From a virus, in the IMG/VR virus record IMGVR_UViG_3300034418_005493, positions 1-32,888 of that record: a stretch of 32,888 nucleotides of DNA. The stretch is one strand, 5' to 3'. Both the position numbers and the translations under genes were made by a program. Under the pieces are notes generated by a model. The model saw only the letters and a program-made list of their open reading frames with translations, was not told the origin of the DNA and searched no databases. Of this stretch, positions 7,651 to 13,367 are shown one piece after another; the first letter of the stretch is position 1; each line of letters begins with the position of its first letter.

Positions 7651-9207
7651 ATGTCAGACGCAATTGTCAAGAATCTTAACTTTGGTGAAGAAGCCAGGGT
7701 TGAGGTATTTAAAGGAATAGAAAAACTCACAAAAGCTGTTAGCTCCACATTAGGGGCTAGCGGCAGATGTGTAATGCTAGAAGACGGATCAGGAAGACCA
7801 ATAATCACTAAAGACGGTGTAACGGTGGCTGATTCAATAATCTTACTAGATCCTGTAGAAAATATGGGTGCAACACTTTTAAAAGAAGCTGCACGCAAAA
7901 CAGTTCAAGAAGCAGGTGATGGGACTACAACAGCAACAGTGTTAGCTCACTCTATATTAAAAGAAGCTTACAAAGTAGCTGATAAAACAAACTCAAGAGA
8001 GTTAAAAAACGGTATCAACAAAGCTGTTAAAAATGTAGTTAAGTTTTTACAGCTAGCGTCTGTAGACGTTAAAGGTGATATGATAGATCAAATCGCTACA
8101 ATATCTACAAATAACGATGCTAAGCTTGGTAAAATCATAGCTGATGCTTTTAGAGCAGTTGATAACACGGGTGTGGTTATGATGGAAACAGCTTCAGATG
8201 GTAAAACATATGTTGAGGTTGTTGACGGTGTACAATATGAAAAAGGGCTTAAGAACTCACATTTTATAACTAACAAGGCTAGTAAAACAGCTGAGTTGGA
8301 TAAACCGCTAGTGCTTTTATTAGAATCACCAGTGGACACAATTAGGCAAATACAATCAGTGCTAGAGTATGTAATAAAAAACAACAAACCTTTGCTTATT
8401 ATAGGCGATTTAGAACAAGGTGTTTTATCGGCTCTGGCAATGAACAAGATGAAAGGTGCTATCAAAGTAAATGTAATTGATGCTCCAACATACGGCATTA
8501 ATAAACAACAAATGCTTCAAGACCTTTCACTTTTAACTGGCGCTACTATCATTAACGAAGACCTTGGAGATGATATGGACATGATACAGCCAGAAAACTT
8601 AGGAACTTGTATAAAAAGTGTAACATCACACGAGGATACAGTCTTACAAGTCGAAGAACCTTCTGAAGAAATTTTAAGTGTTATAGAAGAATTAAAGCAA
8701 CAAGTATTAGAAGAAAAAAACCCTAATAAAGTTGTAAAGCTGGAAAAAAGATTAGCAATGCTGTCAGCTAAAATAGCTATTGTAAAAGTAGGTGCTAACT
8801 CAGAAATAGAATTAAAAGAAAAAACAGATAGGGTTGAAGATGCTATCTGTGCTACTAAAGCTGCTATTAAAGAAGGGATTGTTCCTGGTGGTGGTATTGC
8901 TCTATTAAATGCCGCAACAAATTTAAAAGCTAAGTCTATTGGTGAGACAGTTTTACTAGAAGCGATAAAAGCGCCTTTTAAAACTATTTTAGAAAACGCT
9001 GGTGTCGAAGATTTTAAGATACCAACTAGAAAAGGACAAGGCTATAACGTGGTTACGGGAAAAATGGTAAATATGACAAAGTCAGGTATTATAGACCCAT
9101 TACTTGTCACCAAGAGCGCTCTTCAAAATGCAGCTTCCGTAGCAACAACGATTTTATCTACAGATTGTGTAATTAATAATTTAAGAATTAATGAAGGCAA
9201 TAGGTAG
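7651..9207 (+). CDS. groEL: Phage-encoded chaperonin GroEL (Hsp60)
   Basis: A 518-residue group I chaperonin, recognisable along its whole length. The equatorial ATP site is intact: KDGVTV with Asp55 (E. coli D52), AGDGTTTATV with Asp90 (D87), RVEDAICATKAAI with Asp397 (D398), and GIVPGGG at 409-415. Apical and intermediate segments follow the E. coli order (KPLLIIGD, LEKRLAMLSAKIAIVKVG). The C-terminus stops at ...INNLRINEGNR, without the GGM tail, which explains much of the shorter length (E. coli 548). By-eye alignment puts Leu200, His204, Phe205, Ala263 and Met264 at E. coli Y199, Y203, F204, V263 and V264, so the substrate and co-chaperonin rim has changed. GroES overlaps its 3' end. It probably forms a ring folding phage virion proteins; the client is unknown. 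Confidence 0.96.
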   Translation: MSDAIVKNLNFGEEARVEVFKGIEKLTKAVSSTLGASGRCVMLEDGSGRPIITKDGVTVADSIILLDPVENMGATLLKEAARKTVQEAGDGTTTATVLAHSILKEAYKVADKTNSRELKNGINKAVKNVVKFLQLASVDVKGDMIDQIATISTNNDAKLGKIIADAFRAVDNTGVVMMETASDGKTYVEVVDGVQYEKGLKNSHFITNKASKTAELDKPLVLLLESPVDTIRQIQSVLEYVIKNNKPLLIIGDLEQGVLSALAMNKMKGAIKVNVIDAPTYGINKQQMLQDLSLLTGATIINEDLGDDMDMIQPENLGTCIKSVTSHEDTVLQVEEPSEEILSVIEELKQQVLEEKNPNKVVKLEKRLAMLSAKIAIVKVGANSEIELKEKTDRVEDAICATKAAIKEGIVPGGGIALLNAATNLKAKSIGETVLLEAIKAPFKTILENAGVEDFKIPTRKGQGYNVVTGKMVNMTKSGIIDPLLVTKSALQNAASVATTILSTDCVINNLRINEGNR

Positions 9208-9451
9208 AAACATTATTATAAAAAAAGCTAAAGAAGGTACCACTAAAACAAAAGGTGGTCTTCTTTTAGCTGAGAATCACAGAGACGATATTAGATACGT
9301 TCAAGCAACAGTTTATTCTGTTGGTGATGAGATACAAGGTTTGAAGCAAAATGATATTATTCTATATGACCGACACGCTGGGCATAAAATAGAAGTTGAA
9401 AAAGAGGCTTACCATGTTATTAAAGTAGGTGACGTTGTAGTTGTTTTATGA
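9191..9451 (+). CDS. groES: Phage co-chaperonin GroES
   Basis: An 86-residue GroES-like protein starting 17 bases inside the groEL 3' end, so the two are translationally linked. Recognisable parts: first strand (AIGRNIIIKKA), a mobile loop around TKTKGGLLLAEN (compare the GGIVL of E. coli GroES that docks into GroEL), the core VQATVYSVGDE, KQNDIILYDRHAG and a last strand VIKVGDVVVVL. The loop forming the roof of the dome in E. coli seems shortened at DEIQGLKQ. It should cap the neighbouring GroEL ring, in the manner of T4 gp31. The order groEL then groES is the reverse of bacterial groESL operons. The next gene starts on its stop (ATGA). Confidence 0.92.
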   Translation: MKAIGRNIIIKKAKEGTTKTKGGLLLAENHRDDIRYVQATVYSVGDEIQGLKQNDIILYDRHAGHKIEVEKEAYHVIKVGDVVVVL

Positions 9452-9891
9452 GAAGACTAGAGGCTGATGATATAAAAGACCTCAACCTTATGAAGCACTA
9501 TCGCATTATAAGAAAATGGGCTTGCAGAAACAACAATCTAAACGATGCAGATCTAGAGTTATTAATATACTTAGACTGCATAGACATGTTTAGAAAGAAA
9601 GACTTTCAAGATGGAAGTTACTCTTACAGTTGGGACAATCGTCGGTGGAATAGACTATTAAAAGAAGGTTGGATAGTTGTGTGGAGACATAGAAATAGAA
9701 CCACGCAAAAATACCATATATATAAAACATCTATTAAATGTAAGCAACTTATAAAGCGTGTTTACAGAATGATGCTAGGTAAAGAAGATATACCAACCTC
9801 AGATGCTAATAGTATTATACGTGGTAATACATATACTGACAAGGTTTTAACAAAAGCAATATATAACGTCAACAAAGACAAATACAGATAA
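9448..9891 (+). CDS. Putative winged-helix (MarR-like) DNA-binding protein
   Basis: A 147-residue basic protein whose ATG overlaps the groES TGA by four bases, so it is probably co-translated with the chaperonin pair. Layout: a helix (DIKDLNLMKHYRIIRKWACR), a Leu-rich helix (NDADLELLIYLDCIDMF), a likely recognition segment (YSWDNRRWNRLLKEGWI), then a strand-turn-strand wing (VVWRHRNRTTQKYHIYKTS) and a basic C-terminal helix (KCKQLIKRVYRMML). This helix and wing order resembles MarR-type winged helices, where the fourth helix is followed by 'GWI'-like text and a wing of R/N/T residues. It could be a phage transcription regulator or a virion DNA-binding protein. The fold is inferred by eye; no target site is identified. 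Confidence 0.6.
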   Translation: MRRLEADDIKDLNLMKHYRIIRKWACRNNNLNDADLELLIYLDCIDMFRKKDFQDGSYSYSWDNRRWNRLLKEGWIVVWRHRNRTTQKYHIYKTSIKCKQLIKRVYRMMLGKEDIPTSDANSIIRGNTYTDKVLTKAIYNVNKDKYR

Positions 9892-9892
9892 A

Positions 9893-10321
9893 ATGAAAGG
9901 TAAACAATACGATTACAAAGAGGCGTACAATAAAAATCTAACGCCTAAAGCTAGATTACACTATCTAGAAAACGCTAGGCATGATCAGGACGCACCTACA
10001 AATATGTGTTCACCAAATCATTATGATTCACCGGCTAAACAAGTGGTGGATCCATTGGCCCAACAGCAGATGGTTCAACCAATGACTAATGTAACTCCAG
10101 TTGGTTCTAGTTTGGTAAATCCATTTCCACCACAAGCACAAGCAAACGCTCAAGGTATTTTTGGTGATCAAAAAATGATGCAAAATGCTGCTGGAGCTCC
10201 ATTTATGTACAAAGATGGTAGCCCATTAGAAGGCAACGCTTTTATTGGCGCTAAAATGGCAGCTGAAAAAGCAGGTAAAGACACGTTTGAAGTAGGAGGT
10301 AAAACATTTCAAGTAAAATAA
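9893..10321 (+). CDS. Small low-complexity protein with SPLEGNAF motif, possibly virion-associated
   Basis: A 142-residue protein starting two bases after the previous stop. The N-terminus is charged (KGKQYDYKEAYNKNLTPKARLHYLENARHDQ). The middle is poorly structured and rich in Pro, Gln, Asn and Met. The C-terminus has GAPFMYKDGSPLEGNAFIGA followed by AEKAGKDTFEVGGKTFQVK, a helix and beta hairpin. As I recall, similar C-terminal texts (GNAF...AkeAGkd.FeVgGk) occur in small proteins of marine phages. It may be a minor virion or assembly protein. Neighbouring small genes share SPL-like peptides (see 10328 and 10528). No function can be assigned. Confidence 0.6.
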   Translation: MKGKQYDYKEAYNKNLTPKARLHYLENARHDQDAPTNMCSPNHYDSPAKQVVDPLAQQQMVQPMTNVTPVGSSLVNPFPPQAQANAQGIFGDQKMMQNAAGAPFMYKDGSPLEGNAFIGAKMAAEKAGKDTFEVGGKTFQVK

Positions 10322-10327
10322 TAAGAT

Positions 10328-10528
10328 ATGAAAGATATTAAACAACTAAAAGCTGACCTAGCGGGTCAAGTAGGTGAAAACGCTATATGGGACGGTCCAT
10401 TAAGTAAAGAAGGTTTTCCAATGGGTAAAGGTTCTAGCTCAGGTAAAAATGGACTAGAAGTGTCTAAAGCACCATTTGAGTGTGGGCACGGAACACCGAT
10501 TACTTCACGAGCTAAAGCATTTAAATAA
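10328..10528 (+). CDS. Very small hypothetical protein (66 aa)
   Basis: It begins MKDIKQLKADLAGQ and ends ECGHGTPITSRAKAFK, with a Gly/Ser/Lys-rich centre including WDGPLSKEGFPMGKG. The stop overlaps the next ATG by one base (TAATG), indicating coupled translation. Size, composition and the GPLSKEG phrase link it to its two neighbours, which contain SPLEG and SPLKG. A single Cys next to a His (ECGHG) is not enough to propose a metal site. The coding call rests on tight packing between real genes and its typical leader (AATAAGATATG). Confidence 0.55.
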   Translation: MKDIKQLKADLAGQVGENAIWDGPLSKEGFPMGKGSSSGKNGLEVSKAPFECGHGTPITSRAKAFK

Positions 10529-11007
10529 TGAGTTCTCCATTTGCATTTAAGTTTTTAGGTAAAAAACCTTTTACTAGCAAAACTGTAAACCCAGAAGCTG
10601 GTGGTAAAGACTATGAAGCTATGGGTGATGCTGCTAGAAAAAGAGAGCAAAAGCTTAGTGCTGAAACAGGCGGTGTTGATTACGAAGCTAAATTAAAAGT
10701 TCAAAAAGAAATGTCACCACTTAAAGGTGCTTATTCTTCTGGAGCTGGCGGGTCTGTATACGTGTCTACGGCTGGAGCTTTTCAAAATCTTCAAAACAAA
10801 ATATCAGCAGGTATTCAAGCTGATTTAGCTAATAGAAAAGCTAAAGCCGCTGCTAAAGCTAAAGCCGCGAAAAAATCAGCTAAGAAAAAGAAAAAATTTC
10901 AAAAAGAATCCTCTAAAGTTAGTGGCGATATGAAAAAGTTTGAATCTTTTACTTTTGATACTAGCAACATGTTAAACTACGACCCAAGCAAAGGTTTAGA
11001 CCAATAA
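10528..11007 (+). CDS. Basic Ala/Lys-rich protein with SPLKG motif
   Basis: A 159-residue protein. The N-terminus SSPFAFKFLGKKPF is followed by two similar phrases, EAGGKDYEA and ETGGVDYEA, a small internal repeat about 30 residues apart. Next comes QKEMSPLKGAYSSGAGG, then a long Ala/Lys-rich helix (residues about 98-130: KAKAAAKAKAAKKSAKKKKK) that could bind DNA or the inner capsid surface, and a C-terminal segment ending SNMLNYDPSKGLDQ. It starts on the stop of the previous gene and ends three bases before the next. A minor virion protein or DNA-condensing cargo protein is plausible from composition only. I do not recognise a family. Confidence 0.6.
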   Translation: MSSPFAFKFLGKKPFTSKTVNPEAGGKDYEAMGDAARKREQKLSAETGGVDYEAKLKVQKEMSPLKGAYSSGAGGSVYVSTAGAFQNLQNKISAGIQADLANRKAKAAAKAKAAKKSAKKKKKFQKESSKVSGDMKKFESFTFDTSNMLNYDPSKGLDQ

Positions 11008-11009
11008 AT

Positions 11010-11318
11010 ATGGCATTTAAAATAACTCCACCTTACTCTATGGATAATACTCCAATTTACAATGTAAATATGGAAGATGGCGTTATGGGTAAAGCTAATA
11101 AAAATGGTACTATAATTTTAAATAAAGATTTAGACGCCTCACAGTGTAATAAAGTTATTGCACACGAGAAAGTTCATATAGACCAAATGAAACGTGGAGA
11201 CCTTGATTACGACGATAAATACGTATATTGGAAAGGTAAAAAATACTCAAGAGCACAAATGCAAGAAGGTGCTAAAAACCTGCCTTGGGAGGCTGAGGCT
11301 TATAGAAAAGTAAAGTAA
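11010..11318 (+). CDS. Small putative HExxH zinc metallopeptidase
   Basis: A 102-residue protein. A short beta region (NGTIILNKDL) precedes a helix with the zinc motif IAHEKVHIDQMKRGDL: His52 and His56 as ligands and Glu53 as catalytic base. A second helix near the end, LPWEAEAYRK, offers Glu94 or Glu96 as third ligand; an HExxHxxQ helix followed by a Pro-x-E-x-EA helix is a layout seen in small gluzincin-like phage and eCIS-associated domains. It has no signal peptide or membrane segment. Clustered with small probable virion proteins, it could trim a virion protein or act during entry or release; it is not a recognisable peptidoglycan hydrolase. The motif is clear, the activity is inferred. 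Confidence 0.65.
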   Translation: MAFKITPPYSMDNTPIYNVNMEDGVMGKANKNGTIILNKDLDASQCNKVIAHEKVHIDQMKRGDLDYDDKYVYWKGKKYSRAQMQEGAKNLPWEAEAYRKVK

Positions 11319-11330
11319 CAAATAATATAA

Positions 11331-11344
11331 ACAAGTAATAATAA
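11331..11344 (+). promoter_or_regulatory. ACAAGTAAT intergenic motif, copy 2
   Basis: ACAAGTAATAATAA lies in the 30-base gap before the gene at 11349 and resembles ACAAGTGATNNTA at 7259 and 21572. A TATAAAC hexamer-like string occurs just before it and just after the copy at 7259. Role unknown; possible promoter or processing site. Confidence 0.25.
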
Positions 11345-11348
11345 GAAA

Positions 11349-11642
11349 ATGTACAAACAAGCACCAGGCAGAATGAATATGCCTAAAACAGGAAGAGGAA
11401 TACCAACAAATATGGTTAACCCTATAAAGCAAGATGATAAGGTTAATAATAAAACTAAAGAAAAAGTTAGCGCTAGAAACAACCAAGCTGCTTCTGATAG
11501 AGTAGTAGAAAAAGCAGCTGCGAAAAAACTTAAACAAAAAGTTAAAGACGTTGCTGGGGCTGGAGAACACTCAAGACAACGAAGCTTAGCTAGAGGGTCT
11601 CAACGAGGAACTTTCTTTGGTTTAGAAAAACTTTTTGATTAA
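11349..11642 (+). CDS. Small basic hypothetical protein
   Basis: A 97-residue basic protein. The N-terminus is Pro/Gly/Met-rich and probably unfolded (YKQAPGRMNMPKTGRGIP). It is followed by a Lys/Ala-rich amphipathic helix (DRVVEKAAAKKLKQKVKDVA) and an Arg/Ser-rich stretch (HSRQRSLARGSQRG) before FFGLEKLFD. It has no catalytic motif or membrane segment. It lies 30 bases after the metallopeptidase gene and 12 bases before the holin. Composition suggests nucleic-acid or capsid interior contact, like the other small genes in this cluster, but this is only inference. An overlapping minus-strand frame is hydrophobic because it is the antisense of this Lys-rich gene and is not a gene. Confidence 0.55.
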   Translation: MYKQAPGRMNMPKTGRGIPTNMVNPIKQDDKVNNKTKEKVSARNNQAASDRVVEKAAAKKLKQKVKDVAGAGEHSRQRSLARGSQRGTFFGLEKLFD

Positions 11643-11654
11643 TAATAGTTTTAA

Positions 11655-12056
11655 ATGAAAAAAATTTGGCAATGGCTTACGGGTTCCGTCATAAAAGAAG
11701 TTGGCGAGGTTTTAGATAATCTTACAACTACTAAAGAAGAGAAACTAGAAGCACAGCGTCTTATTACAGAGATTCTTGAGAAAGCTGACAAAGAAGCTCA
11801 AGAGCAAGTTACAAAAAGATGGGAGTCAGATATGCAGTCTGATTCCTTCTTGTCTAAAAATATACGCCCATTAGTACTTATATACTTAACAGTTATATTT
11901 ACTATATGTGCGTTTTTCGATGGAAACATCGGAGAATTTAAAATAGCAGAAGAGTATATCCCAATATTCCAAACTCTTCTTGTTACAGTTTATGGAGCTT
12001 ACTTTGTAGGTAGAACTTGGGAAAAAGCAAAATCAATAACAAATAACAAAAATTAA
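11655..12056 (+). CDS. Holin of the 3TM / gene-transfer-agent type
   Basis: A 133-residue membrane protein. Residues 1-20 can form an amphipathic helix (MKKIWQWLTG...), followed by a charged coiled segment (TTKEEKLEAQRLITEILEKADKEAQEQ). Then comes the family phrase KRWESDMQSDSFLSKNIRP, a membrane helix at about 70-88 (LVLIYLTVIFTICAFF) and another at about 101-119, ending YGAYFVGRTWEKAK. The W-x-S-D...S-x-NIRP...YGxYFxGRT-EK pattern is characteristic of 3TM-type holins. It should sit in the host inner membrane and time lysis. No endolysin is seen in the window, so the partner lies elsewhere or is unrecognised. Confidence 0.88.
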   Translation: MKKIWQWLTGSVIKEVGEVLDNLTTTKEEKLEAQRLITEILEKADKEAQEQVTKRWESDMQSDSFLSKNIRPLVLIYLTVIFTICAFFDGNIGEFKIAEEYIPIFQTLLVTVYGAYFVGRTWEKAKSITNNKN

Positions 12057-12066
12057 ATTAAATCAA

Positions 12067-12315
12067 ATGGCAAAAATTAAAGAAGAACAGTTAAAAGAAA
12101 TCGTTGAATTACAAGGTAAACTTGGTCAAATTATTTCTAACATTGGTGTTTTAGAATCCCAAAAACATGGTTTACTACACGATGTAGCTGCAGCAAACAA
12201 AGAATTAGAAGACTTTAAAGCAAAACTAGAAGAAGAGTACGGAGCTATTTCTGTAGATCTTTCAACTGGTGAGTATACTGAAGTTAAAGAAGAAGAAGCT
12301 AAAGCAGAGGAATAA
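12067..12315 (+). CDS. Coiled-coil protein downstream of holin
   Basis: An 82-residue acidic protein, almost entirely one helix pair: residues 3-55 have heptad-like spacing (LKEIVELQGKLGQIISNIGVLESQKHGLLHDVAAANKELEDFKAKLEEE), then a short beta-like phrase (YGAISVDLSTGEY) and an acidic tail. This helix plus 'YG.isiDl.tGey' layout recurs, as I recall, in small phage proteins annotated as prefoldin-like or hypothetical. It has no signal peptide or lipobox, so a spanin role is not supported despite its place after the holin. Its stop overlaps the next ATG by one base (TAATGG). Function unknown. Confidence 0.65.
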   Translation: MAKIKEEQLKEIVELQGKLGQIISNIGVLESQKHGLLHDVAAANKELEDFKAKLEEEYGAISVDLSTGEYTEVKEEEAKAEE

Positions 12316-12542
12316 TGGATTCAGTCATTAGAAAAATCAGCATTGGATCTGATTACAAAAATGACGCCATGCACTATTCTGTAGGCCAACAGGTTTACGG
12401 AGGTCACGAGATAGCTTATATTTTATTTAACGAAAAAGATTCGTCATATAATATACATATTAAAAAAAATAACGAGGTTTTACCTTGGAAAAAGTTTAAT
12501 AAGAATATGGCGGTATCTATAGAGTACGATTTAGAGTATTAA
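12315..12542 (+). CDS. Small conserved hypothetical protein
   Basis: A 75-residue protein coupled by one-base overlaps to both neighbours (TAATG at each end). It begins DSVIRKISIGSDYKNDAMHYSVGQQVYGGHEIAYILF, then a charged turn (NEKDSSYNIHIKKNNEVLPWKKFNKNM) and a last strand AVSIEYDLEY. The all-beta look and the W-K-x-F-N-x-N-M...SIEYD ending match, from memory, a family of small marine-phage proteins of unknown function. The tight coupling to the double-GroES gene suggests co-expression with it. No catalytic or binding motif is visible. Confidence 0.65.
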   Translation: MDSVIRKISIGSDYKNDAMHYSVGQQVYGGHEIAYILFNEKDSSYNIHIKKNNEVLPWKKFNKNMAVSIEYDLEY

Positions 12543-13147
12543 TGAATTCTTTATATGACTTTATAGTAAAGCCAGTTGGAGATAAATACAGTAATACAAT
12601 TAAAGTTGGTGATAAAGACTTAGTTGTTAATACTAAAATTGAAAACTGGAAATTTGTAAACAGAATAGCAGAGGTGGTTCAAGTGCCTTTAGCTTTTAAA
12701 TCTGTTATTAGCAAAGGTGATGAAGTTGTAATACATCAAAATGTATTTAGAACTTTTTATGATATGAGAGGCGAAAAGAAAAAGAGTAGGTCGTTTTTAA
12801 AAGACGATCTACATCTTTGCGCCCTTGACCAAATATATCTTTGTAAGAACAATGGTGTTTGGCGTACTTTAAACGATAGATGTTTTATTTCACCTATAAA
12901 AGAAAAAGACAATCTAAAAGGTGATAAAGAACGCAGCCTTGTTGGTATACTAAAATATAGTAATAGCTCGCTAGAAGCGCTAGGAATAAACCCAGGAGAT
13001 GTTGTAGGCTTCAAGCCTAATAGCGAATGGGAATTTTTAGTTGATGGTGAGCGTCTTTACTGTATGAAATCTAATGATATTGTAATTAAGTATGAACGTA
13101 AAGGAGACGAAGAAAAATATAATCCAAGCTGGGCGCAAGGCGGTTGA
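12542..13147 (+). CDS. Tandem double GroES-like protein (putative second co-chaperonin)
   Basis: A 201-residue protein in which I read two GroES-like beta modules. Module 1 (about 4-103): first strand LYDFIVKPVG, a flexible VGDKDLVVNTK loop where the mobile loop would sit, RIAEVVQVPL, SKGDEVVIHQNVF, and LHLCALDQIYLCK. Module 2 (about 108-187): RTLNDRCFISPIKEK, RSLVGILKYS, NPGDVVGFKPNSE, and VDGERLYCMKSNDIVIKYE. These match, in order, E. coli GroES PLHDRVIVKRKE, RGEVLAVG, KVGDIVIFNDG and IDNEEVLIMSESDILAIVE. No obvious GGIVL-type loop is present in module 2, so it may be structural or a specialised cap. The 3' end overlaps the next gene by 56 bases. The homology is a by-eye inference. Confidence 0.65.
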   Translation: MNSLYDFIVKPVGDKYSNTIKVGDKDLVVNTKIENWKFVNRIAEVVQVPLAFKSVISKGDEVVIHQNVFRTFYDMRGEKKKSRSFLKDDLHLCALDQIYLCKNNGVWRTLNDRCFISPIKEKDNLKGDKERSLVGILKYSNSSLEALGINPGDVVGFKPNSEWEFLVDGERLYCMKSNDIVIKYERKGDEEKYNPSWAQGG

Positions 13148-13367
13148 AGAGCTAATTAAAGTAGCTAAAGAACCAATTGTAGATTCAGATGATGATATTT
13201 CAGCGGACAGACTTAAAAATGCTGCAGCTACAAAAAAACTCGCTATATTCGATGCTTTTGAAATATTAACTAGAATAGAAAACGAGCAAGAGCTGTTAGA
13301 AGATAAGCCTAAAGAAGTTAAAAAAGAAAAAACTTTTAAAGGGTTTGCAGAAGGGAGGTCTAAATAA
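13092..13367 (+). CDS. Probable terminase small subunit
   Basis: A 91-residue protein immediately upstream of terL, whose ATG overlaps its stop by one base. It is mostly helical: NIIQAGRKAVEELIKVAKEPI, then an acidic turn (DSDDDISADRLKNAAATKKLAIFDAFEILTRIENEQELLE) and a basic, Lys/Glu-rich tail ending FKGFAEGRSK. The 'AGRKAVEELI...aAdrlknAAatKKlAifDAfeIl.RI' text resembles small proteins next to terL in marine podoviruses and myoviruses that are taken as small terminases. In that role it would recognise viral DNA and load TerL. The start lies 56 bases inside the double-GroES gene; no later in-frame ATG would remove the overlap. Function is mainly inferred from position. Confidence 0.65.
   Translation: MNVKETKKNIIQAGRKAVEELIKVAKEPIVDSDDDISADRLKNAAATKKLAIFDAFEILTRIENEQELLEDKPKEVKKEKTFKGFAEGRSK

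Noticed and set aside
8088-8498. 136-residue minus-strand opening inside groEL
   Set aside because: It lies wholly opposite a fully recognisable GroEL and shows no domain of its own.
11247-11570. Hydrophobic minus-strand opening opposite the gene at 11349
   Set aside because: It is the antisense of Lys/Asn-rich codons, which reads as Phe/Leu; no start context, and overlaps two real genes.
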